Shown piece by piece: positions 26,227 through 35,800 of a stretch of 64,000 nt of DNA. Under the pieces are notes generated by a model, which did no database searches, was not told the origin of the DNA, and saw nothing but the letters and a program-made list of their open reading frames with translations. Source of the DNA: an uncultured Muribaculaceae bacterium. GTDB taxonomy: Bacteria > Bacteroidota > Bacteroidia > Bacteroidales > Muribaculaceae. Location of the stretch: assembly GCA_910579995.1 (NCBI GenBank), contig CAJTWH010000016.1, positions 15,296-79,295 of the forward strand, in the 5' to 3' direction. Within the stretch, counting starts at the first letter, position 1; the number at the start of each line of letters is the position of its first letter. The position numbers and the translations under genes were made by a program.

Positions 26227-26844
26227 TTATTCAGAAAGAGGCAGAGGCCAAGGGTTGGCGATATATTCGGGGTGAGCCACAGCCGAAATCGGCTTTGCAG
26301 GCACTCCGGCTACCGTAGTACCCTGAGGCACATCCTTAGTCACCACAGCACCGGCACCTATGCAGGCTCCGCTGCCGATTTTTATATCGTCGACTATACT
26401 CACACCGGGGCCTATATACACATTATTTCCAATCCGGGCGGCCTCGGGAGTATTGGAGCCTATGGTGGTGAACTGGCCGAGGTTGACATTGTTGCCGATG
26501 ACAGCGCCGGGACTGATTACGAGTCCACAGCAATGCTGTATCGACATGCCGTAGCCTATGACAGTGCGCGGAGGGATAAAGAGCCCGTAGCCTTTCTTAT
26601 ATCTCCCTGCACGCCAGCGCGCAATCGGATAGAGCCACCCGCGGCGGTGCTGGGCAAGACGGAACCAAAAAGCAAAGCCGACGCTCACACGAGTCCAACC
26701 TGAGAGCCAAATCCGCAGGAGACTGTCGTGCCGGCCATTATGGCGGAAAGAGTCGCTCTTAATCAGCTCGGCGCAGTCGCGGTAACTGTGCGGGATGGGA
26801 ATGAGCACCTCTTCTTCACCTATTTTATACTTGCGTAGTTCCAT
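26227..26844 (-). CDS. Left-handed beta-helix acetyltransferase (serine acetyltransferase-like)
   Basis: A 205-residue protein with hexapeptide repeats from about residue 95 to 185 (GYGMSIQHCCGLVISPGAVIG, GNNVYIGPGVSIV, IGSGACIGAGAVVTKDVP) and the closing TTVAGVPAKPI of the CysE/LbH family. It should form a trimer that acetylates serine or a sugar hydroxyl with acetyl-CoA. The N-terminal part is shorter than in CysE, so a glycan O-acetyltransferase is as likely as cysteine synthesis. First gene of a two-gene unit. Confidence 0.75.
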   Translation of the reverse strand: MELRKYKIGEEEVLIPIPHSYRDCAELIKSDSFRHNGRHDSLLRIWLSGWTRVSVGFAFWFRLAQHRRGWLYPIARWRAGRYKKGYGLFIPPRTVIGYGMSIQHCCGLVISPGAVIGNNVNLGQFTTIGSNTPEAARIGNNVYIGPGVSIVDDIKIGSGACIGAGAVVTKDVPQGTTVAGVPAKPISAVAHPEYIANPWPLPLSE

Positions 26845-26852
26845 ATAAAGTG

Positions 26853-26861
26853 CAAAGGTAT
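26853..26861 (-). promoter_or_regulatory. -7 promoter element of the hexapeptide acetyltransferase gene
   Basis: TACCTTTG on the minus strand (26860-26853), 8 nt before the ATG; the -33 box is not clear. Confidence 0.45.
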
Positions 26862-26908
26862 AAAAATATTTTTAAAAGACGGCAGTAAAAAATAAAAAAC
26901 TCGAAACA

Positions 26909-26940
26909 TTTGCAAAAACCGAAAATAAGCAGTAACTTTG
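26909..26940 (+). promoter_or_regulatory. Promoter of the tRNA-Thr gene
   Basis: TTTG (26909-26912), a 20-nt spacer, TAACTTTG (26933-26940): an exact consensus match, ending 19 nt before the tRNA. Confidence 0.8.
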
Positions 26941-26959
26941 CAGCGCAAAATTTGCACAA

Positions 26960-27032
26960 GCCGCAATAGCTCAGTTGGTAGAGCATTTCATTCGTAACGA
27001 AAAGGTCGTGGGTTCGAGTCCCACTCGCGGCT
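26960..27032 (+). tRNA. tRNA-Thr (anticodon CGT)
   Basis: A 73-nt cloverleaf can be folded by eye: acceptor GCCGCAA/TCGCGGC, D arm GCTC-AGTTGGTA-GAGC, anticodon loop TTCGTAA giving CGT, variable loop AGGTC and T arm GTGGG-TTCGAGT-CCCAC. The discriminator is T and CCA is not encoded. Two A-C oppositions are present, at 6-67 and 31-39, where a standard Watson-Crick pair would be expected. The good promoter and intact loops argue that it is functional. Confidence 0.9.
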
Positions 27033-27040
27033 CAAAACAA

Positions 27041-27069
27041 GCGGACTACTGCTTGCAGCAGCCATCCGC
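27041..27069 (+). other. Hairpin between tRNA-Thr and rplY
   Basis: GCGGACTACTGCT pairs with AGCAGCCATCCGC (10 of 13 identical pairs plus wobbles) around a 3-nt loop, followed by a short T run (CTTTTTA). A second small hairpin TCCC...GGGA lies at 27084-27098. They may end the tRNA transcript or form the rplY leader. Confidence 0.45.
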
Positions 27070-27148
27070 CAAGCTTTTTAGCATCCCGTGTGATGGGAAA
27101 TTAAGGAGCACTTAATTTTTAGTAACACAAACAATTACAAAACTCCCA

Positions 27149-27799
27149 ATGGAATTATTTAAACTTGCAGCCCAGCCCCGCACAGATTTGGGCAAAAAGG
27201 CAACAAAAGCCCTTCGTGAACAAGGTCTTATCCCCGTAGTACTCAACGGCGGCGCCATTATCGAACTTCCTTTCACCGGCACACTCAAACCCGGCGAGAA
27301 AATCGTAGAAATCGGCAATGGCAAAGGTCTTATCACCACCGACCTCGTTGTTACCAACGACGCAGTGCGCAAGCTGGTCTACACTCCCGATATCTTCGCT
27401 GTAGAGCTTGATATCAACGGCGACAAACGTATGGCCGTTCTCAAAGACCTCCAGTTCCACCCCGTTAAAGACACCATCCTCCACATGGACTTCCTTGAGG
27501 TCAACGACAGCAAGCCCATCGTTATGGAAGTGCCCGTGAAGCTCGAAGGCCACGCCGAAGGTGTAAAAGCCGGTGGTAAGCTCTCGCTCTCTATGAAGAA
27601 ACTCAAAGTGCGTGCACTCTACACCGCCATCCCCGAGCGTCTGGTGATCAACGTAGACAACCTCGGACTTGGCAAATCGCTCGCCGTAGGCGACATCCAC
27701 ATCGAAGGTCTTGAGCTCGTAAACGCCAAGAACGCCGTTGTGTGCGCCGTACAGCTCACCCGTGCTGCCCGTGGTGCCGCTGCTGCAGCTGCCAAATAA
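27149..27799 (+). CDS. rplY: 50S ribosomal protein L25 (Ctc form)
   Basis: A 216-residue L25/TL5/Ctc protein that binds 5S rRNA. The N-terminal L25 beta-barrel occupies about residues 1-92 (RTDLGKKATKALREQGLIPVVLNGG) and the C-terminal CTC domain about 100-200 (HMDFLEVNDSKPIVMEVPVKLEGHAEGVKAGG). The C-terminal Ala-rich tail is common in Bacteroidetes. It is followed within 21 bp by pth, a standard pairing of translation genes. No clear consensus promoter was found directly upstream, so it may be read from the tRNA promoter. Confidence 0.95.
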   Translation: MELFKLAAQPRTDLGKKATKALREQGLIPVVLNGGAIIELPFTGTLKPGEKIVEIGNGKGLITTDLVVTNDAVRKLVYTPDIFAVELDINGDKRMAVLKDLQFHPVKDTILHMDFLEVNDSKPIVMEVPVKLEGHAEGVKAGGKLSLSMKKLKVRALYTAIPERLVINVDNLGLGKSLAVGDIHIEGLELVNAKNAVVCAVQLTRAARGAAAAAAK

Positions 27800-27820
27800 T
27801 AAACTTATCAGGCAAGCAGC

Positions 27821-28384
27821 ATGAAGCACCTTATTGTTGGCTTGGGCAATATCGGCGACGAATATCGCGATACACGCCACAACATAGGATTTATGATATT
27901 GGACGCCTTAGCCGAGGCGTCCAATATTTCTTTTTCCACCGAGCGCTACGGCGACGTAGGCCGCGGCAGGATAAAGAACCAACAGGTTATATTGCTCAAA
28001 CCGTCCACCTACATGAATCTCAGCGGCAATGCCGTGAGATATTGGAAGGAGCAGGAGGGCATAGAGCTTGAAAACATACTCATCATCGTTGACGACATAG
28101 CACTGCCTCTGGGAGCCATACGTATCAAAGGCCGCGGCACCGACGCCGGGCACAACGGCCTCAAGAACATTGCACAAATGCTCGGCACGGACGCTTATCC
28201 ACGTCTGCGCTTCGGCATAGGAGGCGACTTCCCGCGCGGTTGCCAGATCGACTATGTGCTGGGCAAATTCCCGGCAGAAGACCGCAAGATCGTTGAAGAG
28301 CGCATACCAGTCGCCGTAGACGCAATCAAGGAAACCGTACTCGCCGGACTCGGCACGGCAATGTGCAAGTATAACAATAAATAA
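27821..28384 (+). CDS. pth: Peptidyl-tRNA hydrolase
   Basis: A 187-residue enzyme freeing stalled peptides from tRNA. The catalytic His is in YRDTRHNIGFMILD, the conserved Asp in IIVDDIALPLG, and GRGTDAGHNGLKNI carries the family signature; KPSTYMNLSG is also intact. The length is standard. It sits between rplY and a glycosyltransferase and is probably cotranscribed with rplY. Confidence 0.96.
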   Translation: MKHLIVGLGNIGDEYRDTRHNIGFMILDALAEASNISFSTERYGDVGRGRIKNQQVILLKPSTYMNLSGNAVRYWKEQEGIELENILIIVDDIALPLGAIRIKGRGTDAGHNGLKNIAQMLGTDAYPRLRFGIGGDFPRGCQIDYVLGKFPAEDRKIVEERIPVAVDAIKETVLAGLGTAMCKYNNK

Positions 28385-28389
28385 CGCCG

Positions 28390-29184
28390 ATGACCGTCAG
28401 CCTCATTATCTCCACCTACAATCGCCCGGACGCCCTGCGCCTGTGTCTTGACTCGATACTGCGCCAGACTACTCTGCCCGACGAGGTGATAATAGGCGAC
28501 GACGGCTCTGCCGATGATACCCGGCAGGTAATAGAGGACTTCAGAAAGAAGTGCCCCGTACCGCTCAAGCATATATGGCACGAAGATGATGGCTTCCGCC
28601 TTGCCATGATGCGCAACAAGAGCGTAGCCGCAGCCTCGGGAGATTATATCGTGCAGATAGATGGCGACATCGTGCTCGAACGTCACTTTATCGCCGACCA
28701 CAAGGCTGCCGCCACCGAGGGTTATTTCGTAAAAGGCTCGCGTGTGCGGCTCACCGATGAATTTTCCCGCCGGGCTTGCGCCGAAGGTGTGTTCAAGACT
28801 CCCTGCATTTTTTCAAGCGGCATACTCAAAGACCGAGAGAAATCTATACGCATGCCCTTGATAGGCCATATATTGTCGCGCCGATACAAGGTAGACAGCA
28901 CCACCGGCATAGGCTGCAACATGGCTTTCTGGCGCAGCGATTTTATCGCCGTCAATGGCTACGATGAGCAATTCAAAGGTTGGGGAGTTGAAGACAACGA
29001 CCTGTGTATCAGACTCGCAAAAAGCGGCATTCATAATTTCAAGCTCTTCCGCACCGGCCTATGCTACCATCTCTATAACAGAGAAGCCGGCGGCACATCA
29101 GAGCGCAATCTTGAATTATTGCGGCAATCGAAGGAGTCGGACGTGATCAGATGTGCCGATGGCGTCGATAAATATCACAACTAA
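28390..29184 (+). CDS. Family 2 glycosyltransferase
   Basis: A 264-residue GT-A fold transferase. It begins with VSLIISTYNRPDALRLCLDSI, has the nucleotide-binding DDGSADDT near residue 37, the metal-binding DGDIV at about 95, and the acceptor-side WGVEDNDLCIRLAK near 205 followed by a conserved HLYNRE. This last block resembles galactosyltransferase-type (Glyco_transf_7C) proteins. It probably adds a hexose to an envelope glycan. It begins 6 nt after pth and 6 nt before hslR. Confidence 0.88.
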   Translation: MTVSLIISTYNRPDALRLCLDSILRQTTLPDEVIIGDDGSADDTRQVIEDFRKKCPVPLKHIWHEDDGFRLAMMRNKSVAAASGDYIVQIDGDIVLERHFIADHKAAATEGYFVKGSRVRLTDEFSRRACAEGVFKTPCIFSSGILKDREKSIRMPLIGHILSRRYKVDSTTGIGCNMAFWRSDFIAVNGYDEQFKGWGVEDNDLCIRLAKSGIHNFKLFRTGLCYHLYNREAGGTSERNLELLRQSKESDVIRCADGVDKYHN

Positions 29185-29189
29185 TAATT

Positions 29190-29647
29190 ATGGCAATACG
29201 AGTAGACAAATGGCTATGGGCTGTGCGCGTGTTCAAGACCCGCACCATCGCTACTGACGCATGCAAGAAAGGGCGCGTGACCATCGGCGACAATGTGGCG
29301 CCGGTAAAACCGTCGCGAATGCTTGAGGTCGGCGATATAGTGCATGTGCGTAAATCTCCGGTGACATACTCTTTCCGTGTCAAGGCCTTGACCCAAAACC
29401 GATTGGGAGCCAAGCTCGTGCCTGACTATATGGAAAACATCACCCCCAAGGAGCAATACGACCTTCTTGAGGTAGTGAAGATATCGGGCTTCGTAGACCG
29501 CCGCAAGGGACTCGGACGCCCCACGAAGCGCGAGGGACGCGAACTCGCCAAATTCACTGATTCCATCGAAGACGACGGATGGGATTTTGACTTCGATTTC
29601 GATGATGATGAAGACGAAGACCTTACTGACCAAAACACAGACCAGCA

Positions 29648-29651
<4 letters not shown>
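29190..29651 (+). CDS. hslR: S4-domain RNA-binding protein, Hsp15-like
   Basis: A 153-residue protein with an N-terminal S4 domain (residues about 3-65: RVDKWLWAVRVFKTRTIATDAC, then GDNVAPVKPSRMLEVGDIVHVR), as in HslR/Hsp15, which binds stalled 50S subunits carrying peptidyl-tRNA. The KGLGRPTKRE motif follows. The extreme C-terminus is unusually acidic and aspartate-rich (residues about 128-153). Its position after pth, another rescue factor for stalled translation, is sensible. It overlaps the DEAD helicase start by 4 bp. Confidence 0.88.
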
Positions 29652-30916
<1,265 letters not shown>

Positions 30917-31086
30917 GGTTTGTGGTTGGTGGTTGGCGGGCTGCTTTTTAAGGTTTGTGGTTGGTGGGCGGTGGGCAGCGAATTACTTACTGCTATCCTC
31001 CAAAACTAATCCGCTGCCCACAAACCACCTACCCCCAACCACAACCCACCAACCACAACCCACTAACCACACCCCACAACCCCCAC
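30917..31086. repeat. G/T-rich to A/C-rich quasi-palindromic repeat, copy 2 (longest)
   Basis: The left part repeats GTTTGTGGTTGGTGG and the right part repeats CCACCAACCACAACCC several times. In the centre TGGGCAGCG and CGCTGCCCA form a perfect 9-bp inverted repeat around a roughly 35-nt loop. The whole gap between the helicase and the GldB-like gene is this element; no gene was found in it. Confidence 0.55.
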
Positions 31087-32031
31087 ATGAAACATCTCAT
31101 ACCGCTCATAATCATCGGGCTGCTTGCCGCCTGCACCGGCAGCCACACCTCTGACGCTCCGGAGGCACGGGTTGTACCGCTCTACAGCTACTTGGCAACA
31201 AACAGTGTCCCTGACAGCGATAGCATAGAACTCGCGGCTTTCATGCGCACTGTGAGCGAGCAGCCGTTGTCGCCGGAACTCGTTGAGGCTTGGGCCTCGT
31301 CGCAGGTTGTGACGGTATTCACCCCCGATGTTGACTCTGTATACACCGACTCTGCATATATGGGCCGAATGATGGGCAAGATTTTGACCAACGCCAAAGC
31401 TGCAGGTCTCACGCTACCCGACCGACGCTATGCCACGATAGTCTACGGCCGGCCGGAGTCGATACTTTTCGTAGACAGTGTAATGCTCATTGCCCTCAAC
31501 CATTACCTCGGCGCCGACTACCCCGGCTACAGCCATTGGCCCAAATATATGCGTCAGGTCAAGACTCCGGCGGCTTTACCCTACGACATTGCCGAGGCTC
31601 TCGTAGCCACTTCATATCCCTACTCCCTTGAGGGCGAGGAAGCAACGGCTTTATCGCGCATGATATACGAGGGTGCTCTCACCATAGCCAAGATGAAGCT
31701 CTCGGGCAATGACCCGGCCACTGCTTTGGGTTACTCTCCGGAAACAATGGATATTCTTGACTCGCAAGAGGCCGATATTTGGCGCCGTATGGTGCAAGCC
31801 CAACTGCTCTACGACACTTCAGAGGCCACCATCGACCGTCTTGTTGCCCCTGCTCCGGAGGCGGGTATCGTTGGAGCAGGCACACCCGGTCGCGTAGGCC
31901 GCTATATCGGCTATCGCATTGTAAGCGAATATCTTGGCAAATACCCCGACACCACCCTGCCCCAACTTCTCGATCCCGATTTCTACCGAGGCTCTACAGT
32001 CTTGACAAAATCGGCATATATGGCTCAGTAG
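31087..32031 (+). CDS. GldB-like lipoprotein
   Basis: A 314-residue lipoprotein with lipobox LLAAC (Cys16). The sequence follows the GldB/DUF2268-like pattern: DSVMLIALNHYLGADYPGYSHWPKYMRQ near residue 140, a helical middle with LSRMIYEGALTIAKMKL, and GRVGRYIGYRIVSEYLGKYPDTTLPQLL at the C-terminus. GldB is essential for gliding and type 9 secretion in Flavobacterium, but GldB homologues occur in non-gliding Bacteroidales too, where their role is unclear. The ATG at 31087 was chosen as it starts the signal peptide; an upstream extension would translate the repeat. Confidence 0.75.
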   Translation: MKHLIPLIIIGLLAACTGSHTSDAPEARVVPLYSYLATNSVPDSDSIELAAFMRTVSEQPLSPELVEAWASSQVVTVFTPDVDSVYTDSAYMGRMMGKILTNAKAAGLTLPDRRYATIVYGRPESILFVDSVMLIALNHYLGADYPGYSHWPKYMRQVKTPAALPYDIAEALVATSYPYSLEGEEATALSRMIYEGALTIAKMKLSGNDPATALGYSPETMDILDSQEADIWRRMVQAQLLYDTSEATIDRLVAPAPEAGIVGAGTPGRVGRYIGYRIVSEYLGKYPDTTLPQLLDPDFYRGSTVLTKSAYMAQ

Positions 32032-32083
32032 CAAACAAATTGAATGTCTAAGACGTTTTTTCTGATAGAAAGGAACGTCAATT

Positions 32084-32581
32084 ATGAAAAAGACATTGAT
32101 CATCATCGCCATATTTATCGGCGTGCTTGTATGCGCCGTAGGATATGCCGATTCACAATACCGCACAGCCATAGGCCGCAAAGCACCTGCTCTGTGGCTA
32201 CCACAGCAAGGCAACCGAGCCCCGGAAACCTCTCTTGCCCAACAGCAAGGCAAATATGTAGTGCTCAATTTCTGGAAATCAACCGACGCGCCGTCGCGTC
32301 AGGCAGCAAACGAATATACCGCATGGCAACGCTCTCACCCCGACAGCAAACTTGAGGTAATAAGCGTGAATCTCGACGAGAGCCCGGCGCTCTTCAACGA
32401 GATAATGCGTCGCGACAGCCTTATCCAATCCGACCAATACTATCTCGGAGGCGATACAGCACAAGCCGTTATCAACAGCTATGGCCTCAACCGAGGCCTC
32501 GGCTCAATGCTCATAGACCCCTCCGGAAAAATTATCGTCCACAATCCCACCTCCGCCCAACTGAGCCAATACGCGAGATAA
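32084..32581 (+). CDS. Membrane-anchored thioredoxin-fold protein lacking the CxxC pair
   Basis: A 165-residue TlpA/thioredoxin-like protein with an N-terminal membrane anchor or signal (residues 4-22). The strand YVVLNFWKSTDAPSR aligns with the redox motif FWATWCGPCR of TlpA proteins, but the two cysteines are replaced by Asp68 and Ser71. The rest of the fold is kept: VISVNLDESPALFNEIM and SMLIDPSGKIIVHN. It cannot act as a thiol oxidoreductase in the usual way, so a chaperone-like or binding role is more likely. It follows the GldB-like gene by 52 bp with a good AAAGGA ribosome-binding site. Confidence 0.7.
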   Translation: MKKTLIIIAIFIGVLVCAVGYADSQYRTAIGRKAPALWLPQQGNRAPETSLAQQQGKYVVLNFWKSTDAPSRQAANEYTAWQRSHPDSKLEVISVNLDESPALFNEIMRRDSLIQSDQYYLGGDTAQAVINSYGLNRGLGSMLIDPSGKIIVHNPTSAQLSQYAR

Positions 32582-32648
32582 GCGCCTATCACTCAGTTAA
32601 TAATAGTTAAAACTTATTTACACCAAACTTATATTTAATAAAATAAGC

Positions 32649-32657
32649 TAAATTTGC
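32649..32657 (+). promoter_or_regulatory. -7 promoter element for the 1062-residue secreted protein
   Basis: TAAATTTGC, 174 nt before the ATG, implying a long 5' UTR (about 32665-32830) that is AT-rich; I see no known riboswitch or leader peptide in it. The -33 box is weak. Confidence 0.45.
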
Positions 32658-32830
32658 AGGCAGAAATCCAGCTTACTGTCGCCTTAACCAAATCATGAAT
32701 CGCAAATGAGGTTTTGCCTGTAGTTTATTGATTTCAACTATTTAAGCTGATATACTTTCAATATATCAGACAAGTTATTCTTACGCAAAAAATACCAAAA
32801 TTTTCAATATAACCTTAACTAAAACACAAC

Positions 32831-35800
32831 ATGAGAAAAGCATTGCGCAAGATCTCGCTTGCCGTGGCAACCCTGCTATGCAGTACCATTGCAGCGAGCG
32901 CAGCCGAAGCTACCGTGCTCTATGACAAAGCAAGCGGCAGCTGGACCGACGCCGACCTCGGCGAAAACGAATGGGTGGTATCAGGTACACCCTCATCGAC
33001 AACCGTCAGCGAGACCGGTATCACCCAAGTAGGCAGAAACACAGCTTTTGCCATAACCAAAAGTATCGCTTTCACCGAAAATTCAATCGTGACACTTACA
33101 GCCACTATCCATGGTGGCAATGCACCGGGTAGAAATACATCTTACGATTATATAAAAATCGGAGCTGTGACGCTACATCTTAACGGACAGGACAAAATAG
33201 CAACAGTTGAAATAAATGGCGTAGAAACATCTCTGACCGGTTATACACGAGACTCTGATTTCTCCTTGACTGTAACCATCGACCAAGCCTCCGGCAAAAT
33301 ATCCGGCTCGGTTTCCGGTGGAACAAAAGGCAATTTCGAAGGTACAGACAATACTGCACTGAGCGGTGTTGAAATCGGCCACTTCCGCGGTGGCAGCGAA
33401 GGCGGCTGGGACAACTCCATCATAACCAAATCAGTAAAAGTGACTGAAGAGGTGCAGGAGGTAAAGACCGCCGACTATACCATCAACTACAAACTTGGCG
33501 AGAATATCGTAAAGACCGAAACCGGCAATTCAGTGGTTGGCGTCAGCGTAGAAGCCAAAGCACCTTTCACCGTTGAAGATCAGAAGTATTACTTCGCCGA
33601 AGGTGCTCAGACAAGTCTGACCCTCGCAGAAGACGCTTCGGCTAACGTGCTCGACGTTGCCGTGCGCAAGGCTTACGAATACAACTACACCATCAAGAAC
33701 AACGTCAACTCAGAGACCATCACCGGCGTTTGCGTAGAGGGCGAAGAGGCAACTGTGCCTTTCAAGCAATATCTTCTCGTTGACGGCACACTCTATGAAA
33801 AAGCGGCCATCAACAACCAGTATAACCTCACAATCGCTCCGACAGCCGACAACTACGAGGAAACGATTCAATACAGCGCCACCGACATCACAGGCGTTGT
33901 ATACTTCTCTGAGGCCGAGGAAATCGAGGGAATGACCGCCACAGGCTCAAGCAACGCAAATATCCGCTGTTCTAACTCGCTCGGTGGCTACTCCGACGCA
34001 GCCGTGACCGCGACCACACTGCCGGCCGGCAAATATAAGGTAACTGTTCAGGTATGGGGTAACGCAGGCGCCACAATCACTGTGAAAGCCGGCGACGACT
34101 TCAGCTTCGGAACAGAGACAGCAGGCTACCGCCTCGCCGCAACTTCCAATGAATTTACCATCAACAAAGAAACTGCTGTAACTATCGAAGGCACAGAGTC
34201 ATCTAAGCCTCTCGACTGGATCTACATCCAGAAGACAGGCGATGTAGAGGCCGTAGAGCCCACAGTAATCTACGAACGCACAAGCGAAAGCTGGGTGGAA
34301 ACCGACCTTGGCGAAAACGAATGGGTAATTTCGGGCACCCCGACATCTACAGCAGTAGATGAGAACGGTATTACTCAGTCGGGCCAGAATCAAGCATTTG
34401 CAGTAGCCAAAGACCTCGAGTTCACTGAATACTCAATCATAACTCTTTCGGCAACAATCCACGGTGGCAACGCTCCCGGCCGCAACACATCATACGACTA
34501 CATAAAGATCGGCGGCGTCACACTCAAACTTTTCGGTCAAGATAAAAAAGCCACTATAGCCATAGGTGATGACGAGACAGCCCTGAGCGGATATACCCGC
34601 GACGCTGACTACACCTTGACAGTGACAATCGATCAGGCTACAGGCAAAGTAAGCGGCTCTGTATCAGGCGGAACAAGCGGAACTTTCGAAGGCCGAAGCA
34701 ACGAGGCTGTAACCGGTGTTGAAATCGGTCACTTCCGTGGTGGCAGCGAAGGCTCTTGGGCTAATACTATTGTAACAAAATCCATCAAGGTGACTGAAGA
34801 ACTTCAGGATGTGACAATCGTAGACTACACCATCAACTATAAACTCGGCGAGAATATCGTAAAGAGCGACAACGGCCAATCGATAGTCGGTGCCGACGTT
34901 GAAGCCAAAGCTCCTTTCACCGAAGAAGGTCAGAAATACTACTTCGCAGAGGGGGCAGAGACATCTATGACACTCGGAGAAGACGCTTCGGAAAATGTGC
35001 TCAACGTTGCCGTGCGCAAGGCTTACGAATACAACTACACCATCAAGAACAACGTCAACGACCAAGTCATCACCGGTGTATGCGTTGAAGAAGAGCAGGT
35101 GAAAGTACCTTTCAGACAGTATATTCTTGCAGACGGCACACTCTATGAAAAAGCCGCCATCAACAATGAATACAACCTCACCATCGCACCGACAGCCGAC
35201 AACTACGAAGAGGCCCTCGAATACAGCGCAAGCGAAATCACCGGCGTTGTGTACTTCTCTGAGGCTGAGGAAATCGATGGCATGACAGCCACCGGCTCAA
35301 GCAACGCCGATATCCGCTGCTCCAACGCTTTGGGCGGCTACTCGGAAGAAGCCGTTACCGCCACAACACTGCCCGCAGGTAAATATAAGGTATCTGTTCA
35401 AGTATGGGGTAACGCAGGCGCCACAATCACCGTGAAAGCCGGCAGCGCTCTGGATTTTGCCACCGAGACTACCGGTTCGCGTGCCTCTGCCACTTCTGAA
35501 GAGTTCACCGTTTATGGCGACACTCCCGTGACCATCGAGGGCACAGAGTCATCGAAACCTCTCGACTGGATCTACATCCAGAAGACCGGCGACATCGAGC
35601 TCGCCGACGCCCCCAAACTCTATATCAACAACGAGGAAGTCACCGAAAATGTAATCAAAGACGTATTGAGCACCGAAGTGACTTTCGATACACCTGCCGA
35701 GGGCGACTACATCTGGTATAAACTCACAGCCAAGACCGAAGAGGCTACAGCCGCAGAGGGCTTCGAGAAACTCGAGGGCAACTCGCTCACTCTCACAGCC

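Noticed and set aside
33000..35600. The 1350-bp repeat as a mobile element or CRISPR-like array
   Set aside because: The two copies are in frame within one gene and code for the same domains; it is an intragenic duplication.
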